Assembly (NCBI GenBank): GCA_047967505.1
Contig: CM106541.1
DNA: 64,000 nt
Source: Dipteris shenzhenensis
Taxonomy: Eukaryota; Polypodiophyta; Polypodiopsida; Gleicheniales
Direction: 5' to 3' (one strand)
A program made the translations under genes and the position numbers. The notes below the pieces were generated by a model. That model saw only the letters and a list, made by a program, of their open reading frames with translations, made no database searches and was not told the origin of the DNA. Below, in pieces: positions 10,782-20,043 of the stretch. Each line of letters opens with the position of its first letter. The stretch's first letter is position 1.

Positions 10782-10952
10782 TCATACTTGTACTTGGATC
10801 ATTGCTTCATCGAACTCAAAGATGAGGCTATTTCCGAATTGAAACCTCCTGAAGCAGGTGTTATTGTGAAAGGAATATACCGTCTTCAAGAGGGACTAAA
10901 AGCCTCTTTGGTGCGTAATAAGCCACCGGCACCAGGTTGGTTGAGTTACTAG
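10782..10952 (+). CDS. Candidate terminal exon of an unidentified protein
   Basis: The frame from 10782 to a TAG at 10950-10952 encodes a protein-like tail containing LKPPEAGVIVKGIYRLQEG and ending NKPPAPGWLSY. A possible splice acceptor AG at 10820-10821 would start the exon at 10822. A canonical AATAAA follows at 11180-11185, a suitable distance for a 3' UTR. I do not recognise the family and could not find matching upstream exons between PES1 and here. It may be the last exon of a small gene or a remnant; the coding character rests on codon plausibility only. Confidence 0.35.
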   Translation, partial: SYLYLDHCFIELKDEAISELKPPEAGVIVKGIYRLQEGLKASLVRNKPPAPGWLSY

Positions 10953-11179
10953 GAGTGAAGACTCGAAGGCCAAGTTTACCTAGTGTTTGAATGTAGAAGG
11001 ACTGGATCCACTAATTGATGGGAAGATACAGCAGCCCAAAATAATTATTTCAATGTGTCTGATTCTATTGAAAACCCAAACCACCAGCTCAATATATTTT
11101 GAGCCTGAGGCTACTCTCTCGTTTGTATGGGCGAATGAAAAATGAAATTTGTATTGAGGGTTTTTTGTGGTTATACTTA

Positions 11180-11185
11180 AATAAA
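11180..11185 (+). terminator. Poly(A) signal AATAAA
   Basis: The hexamer AATAAA lies about 230 bp after the candidate stop at 10950-10952, in AT-richer sequence. It would serve the putative terminal exon just upstream. Confidence 0.4.
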
Positions 11186-11546
11186 ATCCCATTCTTTGTA
11201 CTCGCTCACTTTGGTCTTTGTCCAATTCTCATGTTTATAATGATTTTGAAGTAACTATGCAATGATGTGGTGATTCTGTACTAACTTATGGGTTACCAGT
11301 CTGTTAGAGAACATGTATAAACCAGACTTGTATCTTCTCAAAATAGTGCTTTACAGAAGCTGGCTTGTCTCTAGCAATGTTTTAGACATGCACTTGGCTG
11401 CCTTCTTCAATAAGGATGAAGGTGGTTAAGCATTTTTGAAATGGTTGTAGCACAAGTTCAGCAAGGAGCGGGCGAATGGGTGTATGACTTTGTGGCATAA
11501 ATGAGGGTGTTGGCCATGTGCATGGATCGTATCTAACATGTGCTTA

Positions 11547-12723
11547 TGTAACATGCAACAGTTATCTGATTGTGTAATTCACAGCAAGACCCTTAAACCT
11601 TTAGCGAGGAATGAGCATTGTTTACCAGAGAGAGAGAAAGGAGATGAGGGTAGAGAGAGAGTACAGTCGACAACCGATTGGGTCCTTGTACCCATTGAGG
11701 GCCCCCTCCCCCAATCAGGGGAGAATTTGCTTTATACTTGGAGGACTGAGAAATACAGAGAACACTTTTTAAAAGAGCACGGAACATGCTTCTGAAGAGC
11801 TCACTGTGCACACGTATAGCAGACCCACCAAAGACCTGAGAGGCAACGTCGACCAATATCGAGACCTTGATGCTGTCCACATTGACGATGTAGGACGCTT
11901 TTGCAAAGCAAGAGGCTTGTGTTGTATACCGGGATGCATGGTTATTACGTGAGTGAGAGAGTAAAAACTAGAAGTGATAGATCTTATGAGAACTGAGAGA
12001 TGCTTGAAATATAGAGCTGAGAGTAAGCTGTAAAAGAGAGTTGAGAAAGCTAAGGAAATAGTGTCCAAACCTTGTCCGTTTGTTGGTCCAAACCTTTGAA
12101 TATTGTGCTGCGTGGTCACCTTCAGATCAGGCTGGACTGATGGCCAAGGGACTGAGGCTAGAGCAGGGCCAGATCTGAGGATCTCAGGGGTTGCACAGGA
12201 GGTTGAAGTGGAGTTGTAGGAGGATTGAAGGCAGGAGCAAATTGAATGAGAAAACAAGGCAGCCAAGGGGCCCTTTTATAGCGCTGGACTAAGCCAACCC
12301 AGTTTGTAAACAGACCAACTCAGTCTATTTTATAGACTGATGGCCTACAACCAGCCTATAAAAAGCACTTCTTGGCTCATTTGCCAGGGATTTTTTTGGG
12401 CAGCTTTTGCAGGCTGCCTTCCTTGCTTACCTGTCCAGCCTTTGGGGACCCTAAAGGGACTCCTAACCTAGGCTAAGACCTAAACTATAAGATGGAAATA
12501 CTTAACCTACTGTTCTCCATTGGGTACTAGTGAACAAGAACTAACTACTGACTTGACCTAAGGCTAAGAGAATGACCTACGTAGCTTGTGCTTGACTATC
12601 CCTGGACAAGGGCTCACAAAGGGGTCACAGCATACGACAAAATCTCCTCTCTGGGAACTATAATGCACTTGTCGATGTAGCCAGTGTGTCACCTTGCACC
12701 CAAGTGCAGGGGTGCATGTGACA
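11547..12723 (-). repeat. Gypsy-A 3' LTR
   Basis: 1177-bp LTR, beginning TGTAACATGC and ending GCATGTGACA on the plus strand. It aligns with the right LTR (17532-19540) once the 824-bp insert there is removed. Small frames within it (for example at 11538-11795 and 11769-12266) recur in the other LTR and are not genes. Confidence 0.93.
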
Positions 12724-12735
12724 TTTCCTCCTTAA
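12724..12735 (-). other. Gypsy-A polypurine tract
   Basis: On the minus strand this reads AAGGAGGAAA immediately before the 3' LTR start, the expected plus-strand primer for LTR retrotransposon reverse transcription. Confidence 0.8.
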
Positions 12736-12748
12736 CTTGGCGGTAGGT

Positions 12749-14152
12749 TCATTGCTTCCAAGTAGTCCGCCAATATCTGGGGAAACTCTTGGAAAAAATC
12801 TTCGTCAACCACACCGCTTCATGGGTACCTCGATCACGGGACTTGGTGTAAAACTCCCGGATCTTGCGTCGTGGCCCATGCTTGAATTTATGACAAAGGA
12901 TCTGTTTTGGTTGCAAAACTTCGGCTTCAAGAACTTCAAGTGGTTGCTCGTCAGAAATCTCTGAAAGAGGAGGTCCAAAATATGGCTTCAACCAAGCTAC
13001 ATGGAACACGTTGTAGGCGTAACTTCATTGAGACATCGTTGATCTTTTGAATAATAGGGAATGGTTCGAAGCTCCTGAAGGACAGCTTAGGGCATCGCTT
13101 GCCCACCTGCTTCAATCGTTGCTTGATAATGTGTAAATGCACCCATTGATCCTCTTTATACTGGACATCTCGTTTGGATTTATTAGCTTGGCATGTATAC
13201 GATGCTTGAGTTTTGGCGATGCGGCTTTTCACAGATTCCATAATCTCTGCCATGGATTCGGTGGTTTTGTTGGCTTCAAGAGATGGAGACACCGCACCCA
13301 TTGACCCTCTTTATACTGGACATCTCGTTTGGATTTATTAGCTTGGCATGTATACGATGCTTGAGCTTTGGCGATGCGGCTTTTCACAGACTCCATAATC
13401 TCTGCCATGGATTCGGTGGTTTTGTTGGCTTCAAGAGATGGAGACACCATCCGGGTGTGGAGTGAGGTAAATCGCCATCCAAACGCCGCTTCATAAGGTG
13501 TGCGACCAATACTCGAAGAATAGGTATCGTTCTGAATGGCCTGCACAAGCGGAAGAAACTGCTCCCACTTTCCCTGAGCATCATGACAATATGATTTCAA
13601 AATATCAAATGCCATACCATTATACTTTTTCGTCTCGTCGTTCGATTGCAAATGGAAAGCGATGGAGATCTGTAGCTTAGTACCAAAATTATCAAACAAG
13701 GCTCGCCAAAAGTTAGACGTAAACTTGGAGTCCCTGTCAGATGTTATGGTCTTTGGCAACCCTCCAATGGGATACCAATACTTGATAAATAAACGAGCTA
13801 CATCTTCACCGATGGCCGTTTGTTTACAGGGAATGAGCATACAATATTTACTAAAGCGACAAACAATAGTAAGACATTGAGTATTACGCGTACCTATGAA
13901 TGTTGGAAGTGGTCACACGAAATCCATACCTATGTCCTGGAAAGGAGCATCGGGGATGGGCAATGGCATAAGTAAGCCCGCCGCTTTCTTGTGGGAAGCC
14001 TTGACCTTTTGGCATATTTGACAATTCTGCACACAGTCGTATACGTGCTTCTGCATCTTTGGCCAATAGAAATAGCGCTCTAACTTCTCCAAAGTCCCGT
14101 TGATACCTCTGTGACCAATGGTAAGGGCGTCATGGGCATCATGACGAAGCAA
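12749..14152 (-). pseudogene. Gypsy-A integrase and chromodomain-like tail
   Basis: From 14152 leftwards there is an H2C2 zinc domain (GHRGINGTLEKL, YFYWPKM, CQICQK), then DIGMDFV, a stop-rich gap, and the core with ITSDRDSKFTSNFWR (second Asp) near 13750. The motif normally reading DGQTERVN reads SNDETKKYNG here, so the catalytic Glu is replaced by Lys. The core continues through SSSIGRTPYEAAFGW. A 155-bp tandem duplication (13140-13449) then shifts the frame. The C-terminus FHVAWLKPYFGP (near 13000) leads to a chromodomain-like end (VWLTKIFSKSFP), where chromoviruses have a TWE-containing segment. Chromodomains guide integration to modified chromatin in related elements. The enzyme encoded here is dead. 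Confidence 0.88.
13140..13449. repeat. 155-bp tandem duplication inside Gypsy-A pol
   Basis: Copies at 13140-13294 and 13295-13449 are nearly identical and both contain CACCCATTGA at the start. Both encode SLEANKTTESMAEIMESVK. The period is not a multiple of three, so the duplication breaks the integrase frame. Confidence 0.93.
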
Positions 14153-14235
14153 CTGTCGTTTGTCTTTGAGTACACAACCTTTTCTTATAGAAAAGCCAAC
14201 CGTCCTCTAATGAGTAATGGCTTGGAGCAAGCGTC

Positions 14236-15634
14236 GTGGCTAACTGGAACTACGTGCCAAACTCTGCTGACTCCACGTACTGTGCCTTCATGCTATCAAG
14301 ATTCTTTTCTTTGATTTCGAGCACAGTGGTCTGCTCAATGGTCTGGATGGAACCTTTCCGACTGAGAGCGTCTGCAACGGGGTTGTTTTTGTCGGGAACG
14401 TACTCGATCATTCCCCCAAACTGCTGGAATATTTGACTCCTCCACTGCTACCGATCACTCCATTGCATACTAGGCATTGTCTGAAGCCACTTAAGGGCTC
14501 GGTGATCTGTCTTCACCGTGAAGGTCTGTCCGTATAGGAAAGGCTTCCAATGTTTTAATGCCTGGATGACACCGAGGAGCTATCATACACTGAATAGTTC
14601 TTTTCGGCATCGTTAAGCTTTCTGCTGTAGTATGCCACGGGCCTATCTTCTTGCTGTAAAACTGCCCCTATGGCAACATTGCTAGCATCTGTGATTACCA
14701 GAAATGGGATCATCCCAAGAGGCGATCTTCATAACTGGTGCTGTCGTAGCCAACCGTTGCAAGTCGTGGAAGGCGTGCAAAGCTTTGCCTGTGACTTGAA
14801 CTTTTTGTCTGCATGTCTTTACTCCCTTGAATAAATCTGTAAGAGGGGCTGCGTATGTATGCTTGACACAAACCCACAAAGGATCGGATCTCCTGGGCCA
14901 TCGTGGGGACAGCCCAACTTGTGATAGCTTGGATCTTCTCAGGGTCCAATCGAATCCCTTGAGCACTATTGATGTAGCCCAAATACTAAATTTTCAGCAA
15001 TCCGAATTCACTTTTCTTTGCGTTGAGATATAGCTGGTTATCACGTAATAACTGTAGGGGCATCGCTCATCCTTACTATGCTGCTTGGCTGTCGCGGAAA
15101 AGATAAGGATATCATCGAGAAAGATGAACATCACTTCCCAATATACTCTGCGAATACCCGAGACATCATCTTGTTGAATGTTGGTGGTGCATTCTTCAGA
15201 CCAAAGGGCACGACGATGAACTCATAATGAGCTCGCTCAGTTCGGAAAGTTGTCTTTGGGATGTCAGCTTCAAAAATCCAAACTTGATGATAGCCACTCT
15301 TGAGGTCAATCTTTGAAAAAAATCTTGCACCATTGAGTCTTTCCAAGATGTACTTGATGCGGGGCATAGGAAACTTGTCCACAAATAGAATGGGTGCAGC
15401 AAAAGGCAAAGAAGGTCTAATAAACTTTGCGTGTAGTAATTGAGACAATTGCTGCTCTAATTCCCCCTCCATAGACTTTAAAAGTCGATGAGGGAGCTTA
15501 CTTGGAGGTGTCGAGTCCGGAAGGAGATTGATGCGATGGTCTTCCGGTCGGTTGGGAGATAGCTGGGGTGGTAGATCGTCCCGGAGCATGATGTCTTTAA
15601 ACTCTTGGAGGAGATCCACCATTGCTTGCCCCAT
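14236..15634 (-). pseudogene. Gypsy-A reverse transcriptase and RNase H
   Basis: RT starts around 15634 (LLQEFKDIMLRDDLPPQLSP, then HRINLLPDS). At about 15380 the text runs from FAAPILFVD directly to KFPMPRIKYILERL, so about 20 residues with the usual R-[LF]-C-[VI]-D-Y-R motif are missing. The first catalytic Asp is present (FFSKIDLKSGYHQV), and FGLKNAPPTFNK is normal. FLDDILIFS at about 15125-15099 is intact but in a shifted frame. RNase H remnants include TVKTDHRALKWLQ near 14500 and YVPDKNNPVADALSR near 14400. Several stops and frameshifts are present. Confidence 0.88.
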
Positions 15635-15814
15635 CGGAGGAGCGGCTTGAACTGCAACGATCTGGCACTAGACATAGACAAGTGCACACATGACACCCTT
15701 GCGGATGGCGCGACCTGCTTGAATATGAGAGATTAATGGAATCCCTGATATGCTCCGATCACCGCGTATCGCGGCAGACTCAAGTAAACCTTTCACAATC
15801 GTGAAGATGTCATG

Positions 15815-16331
15815 CTACCAATTAGGCGTCAGAACATGCTCACGGAACCACTGAATCCCGAGGATCATGTCGCACCCCATCAAAGGAGTCAATATAAAAT
15901 CCCGCATAAATATGGCCTTTTGAACTGAAAAAGTGAACTGGATGGCCTTATGCGTGATGTGTGTGTGCAAGCCGGGCGTGAACCCGTCCACTGCAAGCTC
16001 GTGAGGCACCCACTGTCTTGGCAAGCTGAGGGGAGATGGCATCTTTTGAACTCCCCATATCGAACAGGACAATAAACTGATGCTCGTTAGCTGTGCCATA
16101 CGCTCGTATGAGCGCCTTGTTTTGATTTGAGAAGTCGCCCTCCTTTCCTTGAAAGACCGACGTGGGAACGGCGTTCAAAGCAAGGAAGACGACATTCGTA
16201 GCTGAGGATGGAGGCGGGGCTAGAAGAACCAATACATTGGCGACGGACGAAGTAGGTTTGTTCTTGGTGGTACCGCTTTTGCTGGTCGGGCTGTAGATAG
16301 CCTCCCGTAATACTCGCTTTAGCCTTCTCAT
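15815..16331 (-). pseudogene. Gypsy-A aspartic protease
   Basis: Retropepsin-like region in two overlapping frames. The active site reads FIVLFDMGSSKDAIS near 16060, where the family has D-T-G or D-S-G; an ACG to ATG transition would turn Thr into Met. The C-terminal flap region follows (LTPLMGCDMILGIQWF, like the family motif D.ILG..WL). A frameshift separates the halves near 16000. Confidence 0.8.
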
Positions 16332-16578
16332 CAGAAGTCATCTTTGGCTTGGACTCCTTCTTTTGACCAGAAGCCTAACCATCTTTCTTTTGGAAATGGT
16401 TGTCCTTATCCTTACCCGCTGTGTTGTTTGACTACTGCGGGGCTTTGGAATCTTTCTGGACCTGCTTGGGCTTTCCCCCATATAGCATCATCTCCTAATT
16501 CTATGCGAGAGTCAGTGCCTACTTGTAATCCGGTGGGTTGAAGTTCCGAATGGTTAAAAGTATGTTCGTGTCCAAACC

Positions 16579-17484
16579 TCAAATGAATTGCTTCATCTTA
16601 GCTCCCTCTGTCACGCCCAATTGTTGCGCCAGTGTGATGACCTTATTACTGTATGTCAACACAGGCAAACCATTCTGGGAGAGACAAGCGAACTCATCCT
16701 CCACGTTAAGCATATATTGGGGTGGGAGAAAACGGGCTTTGAGGTCGGCCACAAACATTGCCCAAACAAAATTCGTCTTAAACGTTTTTGGGTCAGTATG
16801 CTTACTAGCCCAATGCTGCCACCAAGTCACCGCCTCACCTGTAAGATGAGGGGCTGGAAGGTGGACTTTATCTTGCTCATCTTGAATCCGTGCTAACGGA
16901 AAATGAGCTACAAACTGATGAATAAACTGTAAAATTGCTGAATGGTCACACTTACCATCATACTTAACAAAATTTGGAGTGGACCGAGTGAGTTGTGTTA
17001 CCTTTGTCGATGGCGAAGCTGTGGCAGAGACGGCTGCTGCGCTCAAACTTGCCTGCATAGCGTCTAACATTTGTTTGTGTTGGAGAAGCATTGCCTCTCG
17101 ATCTAGCTTTTGTTGCCTCTCTTCTTGGGCAAGCTCTGCACGTCGCAGTGCCTCCTCATTTTTGCATTCCTCACGCATCATCAAGAGTAGTTTATCAAAA
17201 TCTGTGGTTCCTCTTTCTTCCAGCGACTTTTCTGCTTCTTTTTCCTCCAGACATCGTTTTGTCTAGTCCAGTTGTCTTCTTCTGCTTTCTTCCAGCTTGG
17301 ATGAATGTTCTTCGAGTTGTTGCAGCAGGACCCAATTCTGCTCTAGAAGGTTCGCCATCACTTCTTGAGCATTTGGCGGAAGCGTATCTTGTTGGTAGTC
17401 TTTAAAGTCTTCGCGGTTAAAATCTTTTCCCGACCCTTCCATGGCGCTTGATTGTGTGTCCTTTCCGGATCTCAACACAACCAT
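16579..17484 (-). pseudogene. Gypsy-A gag
   Basis: The ATG at 17484-17482 (MVVLRSGKDTQSS) lies only 35 bp inside the primer site. After about 73 codons a TAG (17263-17265) interrupts; the same frame continues TKRCLEEKEAEKS, a charged coiled-coil-like region, and then the retrotransposon gag domain (HLTGEAVTWWQHWAS, VWAMFVADLKARFLP). It ends near 16579 in the segment before the nucleocapsid. One stop separates it from an otherwise open frame of about 300 codons. Gag forms the virus-like particle in this family. Confidence 0.88.
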
Positions 17485-17518
17485 ACACTCGCGGTTGTCA
17501 AGCTGGATACAGACCGAA

Positions 17519-17530
17519 GCTCTGATACCA
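17519..17530 (-). other. Gypsy-A primer binding site
   Basis: The minus strand reads TGGTATCAGAGC, complementary to the 3' end of initiator tRNA-Met, one base from the end of the 5' LTR at 17532. Confidence 0.92.
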
Positions 17531-17531
17531 A

Positions 17532-19540
17532 TGTAACATGCAACGGTTATCTGATCGTGTAATTCATAGCAAGACCTTCTTTAAACCTTTAGCGAGGAAT
17601 GAGCATTGTTTGCCATAGAGAGAGAAACGAGATGAAGGTAGAGAGAGAGGTATATTAACATGACCAATGCGTTTATGCCAGATATCAATATCTGCAACTA
17701 CACCGGTCCCATGTGCAAAAATTGCTGCACTCAATTCAGGCATGTCCGCATCCAACATAAACATCCTTCCCTTCTTCTTTCCTTTTGCTATCAAGCGACC
17801 GTTATTTTTCATATCCTCAACAAAGCATCCATGAGGATTAAATCTGACCTGCAAACCTTGCTCAACCATTTGACCGACAGAAACCAGGTTCTTGGTGATA
17901 TTCGGGACATGAAATACATCTGACAGGTATTTCTTTTTCCCATCCTGCATAGACAAAGGAATTTTACCAATCTGCACAATAGGATGTGTAGTATTATCAC
18001 CAGTCTCCACAAATCCTAGTTTTTCCATTTTCCTTGCATCCTGCATCCATTCTGCATGACCTGTCATGTGGCAAAGGCATTTATGTAATCTCTTTTTGTT
18101 CAATTTGAGGCTCTCAGTATGCACTATTTTTAAGTTTAATATTTGTATTTGAATGGTTATGGCCGCTACCTATAATCTTTTGTTAAAGGCTCTCAGCGAT
18201 TACCAAGTTTTTATAAATGTAAGATCCTCATTTACACATCAAAATAGAAAACATAAATGAATGTGTGCATTGCATAGGATGCATCTCATTGACATAATTA
18301 TGACACAAGTAGGTTATACTTACTCTGACACACTGCCATGGATAGATGCTATTGAATTGACAAAGAAGCATTGCTTGGCTAAGATGTCCACAATTACCAA
18401 GCTCCAATGCAAGCTGCATTATCAATTAAGAATAATTATTATTTGATATAATCCTCCACAATGTAAGAGATAAGCTAGGTACAACTGATTGGGTCTCTGT
18501 ACCCACTTAGGGCCCCCTCTCCCAATCAGGAGAGAATTTGTTTTATACTTGGAGAACTGAGAAATACAAAGAACACTCTTCAAGAGAGCATGGAACACGC
18601 TTTTGAAGAGCTCACTGTGCACACGTATAGCAGGCTCAAAGACCTGAGAGGCAACGCCAACCAATACCGAGACCTTGATGCTGTCCACACTAACAATGTA
18701 GGATGCTTTTGCAAGGCAAGGAAGAGGCTTGTGCTGTCTACCAGAATGCAGGGTTATTACATGAGTGAGAGAGTAAAAACTAGAAGTGATAGATCTTATG
18801 AGAGAGCTGAGAGATGACTGAAATATAGAGCTGAGAGTGAGCTGTGTAAACAGTAAAAGAGAGCTGAGAAAGCTGAGGAAACAGTGTCTAAACCTCTCTC
18901 CGTTTGCTGGTCCAAACCTCCGATTGTTGTGCTATGTGGTCACCTTCAGATCAGGCTGAATTGATGGCCAAGGGACTGAGGCCAGAGCAGGGCCAAATCT
19001 GAGGATCTCAAGAGCTGCACAGGAGGCTGAAGTGGAGTTGTAGGAGGACTAAAGGTAGGAGCAAACTGAATGAGAAAACAGGGCAGCCAAGGGGCCCTTT
19101 TATAGGGTTGGAGTGAGCCAACCCAATCTGTAAACAGACTGACTCAGTCTGTTTTACAGATTGGCTGGCCTACAACCAGCCTATAAAAAGCCCTCCTTGG
19201 CTCATTTGCCAGGGGAGTTTTTGGGCAGCCTTTGCAGGCCACCTTCCCTGCTTACCTGTCCAGCCTTTGGGGACCCTAAAGGGACTCCCAACCTAGGCTA
19301 AGACCTGAACCATAAGATGGAAACACTTAACCTACTGTTCTCCAGTGGGTACTAGTGAACAAGAACTGACTACTGACTTGACCTAAGGCTGAGAGACTGA
19401 CCTACGTAGCTTGTGCCTGACTATCCCTGGACAAGGGCTCACAAAGGGGTCACAGCATATGACAAAATCTCCTATCTGGGAACTATAATGCACTTGTCCA
19501 GTGTGTCACCTTGCACCCAAGTGCAGGGGTGCATGTGACA
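17532..19540 (-). repeat. Gypsy-A 5' LTR, with nested copia fragment
   Basis: The LTR runs from 17532 to 19540 but is split by foreign sequence at 17653-18476. Without the insert it matches the left LTR. The two copies differ at many sites and small indels, so the element is not recent. A conserved block with GCTCACTGTGCACACG occurs in both. Confidence 0.93.
17653..18476 (-). mobile_element. Copia fragment inserted in Gypsy-A LTR
   Basis: The minus-strand frame to 18124 encodes a copia protease C-terminus and pre-integrase region (YLSDVFHVPNITKNLVSVGQ, GRLIAKGKKKGRMFML, DIWHKRIGHVN). The fragment is bounded by AGGTA on both sides (17648-17652 and 18477-18481), as for a 5-bp target duplication, yet it has no TG...CA ends or LTRs. 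It stops at the pre-integrase His motif, beside a GA-rich tract. It is probably a captured or truncated piece rather than a standard insertion. Confidence 0.75.
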
Positions 19541-20030
19541 GCTTAGGCACACAAGACTAGCTTTGCTAGGCTAGGGAGGCAATTCTCAGGTTGGGTTGCA
19601 AGGGAAATGGACGAGTTAGAGTTCTTGCTTTTTTTAGTGTTGTTGGGCTAGAGCCTATATAAGGGGCACATGGGTTCAGTTTTTATTCACACAAGTCAAA
19701 GCAAGTCTAGCTCTTCCTTGTTGCTTTGGATCTTGGATCGTGTTGCGGACACGTACCTGCTTTCTAGTGTAGCTTGGATTCCCAACGTAGTCGTGAGACC
19801 TATGGGCACCTCTTGGTGGTATGGGACGCCAGGAGGTTGTAGATTGGTTGGATGTAGATGTTTCGTGCCAGCAGCCTAGCATGCGACTCAAGGGGATGCT
19901 CGAATTCTATGGGTCCTGGACCTATGAGCATCATGGTTGGGTGGTGCGCATGCTTGCGCCTCTCTTTGTGGTTCTATGGTCGGTTATTTGTGCTTGTATT
20001 CATGTTCGGAGCGATCGTGGTCGTGTTAGT

Positions 20031-20043
20031 TGGTATCAAAGCC
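20031..20043 (+). other. Gypsy-B1 primer binding site
   Basis: TGGTATCAAAGCC follows the 5' LTR end and matches the initiator tRNA-Met primer site with one change (A for G). Confidence 0.75.

Larger units (their letters stand above)
11547..19540 (-). mobile_element. Gypsy-A: complete Ty3/gypsy chromovirus-like element
   Basis: Complete minus-strand LTR retrotransposon. Both ends have the 5-bp target duplication GCTTA (11542-11546 and 19541-19545). LTRs start TGTCACATGC and end GCATGTTACA in element orientation. The primer site TGGTATCAGAGC is one base from the 5' LTR, and a polypurine tract AAGGAGGAAA abuts the 3' LTR. Order in element orientation is gag, protease, RT, RNase H, integrase, chromodomain-like tail, which defines Ty3/gypsy chromoviruses. 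The coding region is broken by stops, frameshifts, an RT deletion and a tandem duplication, so it is not autonomous now. Confidence 0.95.
11528..20030 (+). repeat. Gypsy-B1 5' LTR, split by Gypsy-A
   Basis: The LTR start (CGTATCTAACATGTGCTTA, 11528-11546) and remainder (19541 to about 20030) are one LTR interrupted by Gypsy-A. The evidence is the other copy of this LTR at 61077, which reads TGTATCTAACGTGTGTTTAGG across the same point without interruption. Its first base is C instead of T, so the terminal TG has decayed. A TATA-like TATATAA at about 19655 lies in the promoter region. The unbroken LTR would be about 500 bp. Confidence 0.85.

Noticed and set aside
11769-12266. 165-codon minus-strand frame
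   Set aside because: Lies within the Gypsy-A LTR and is not conserved as a frame in the other LTR.
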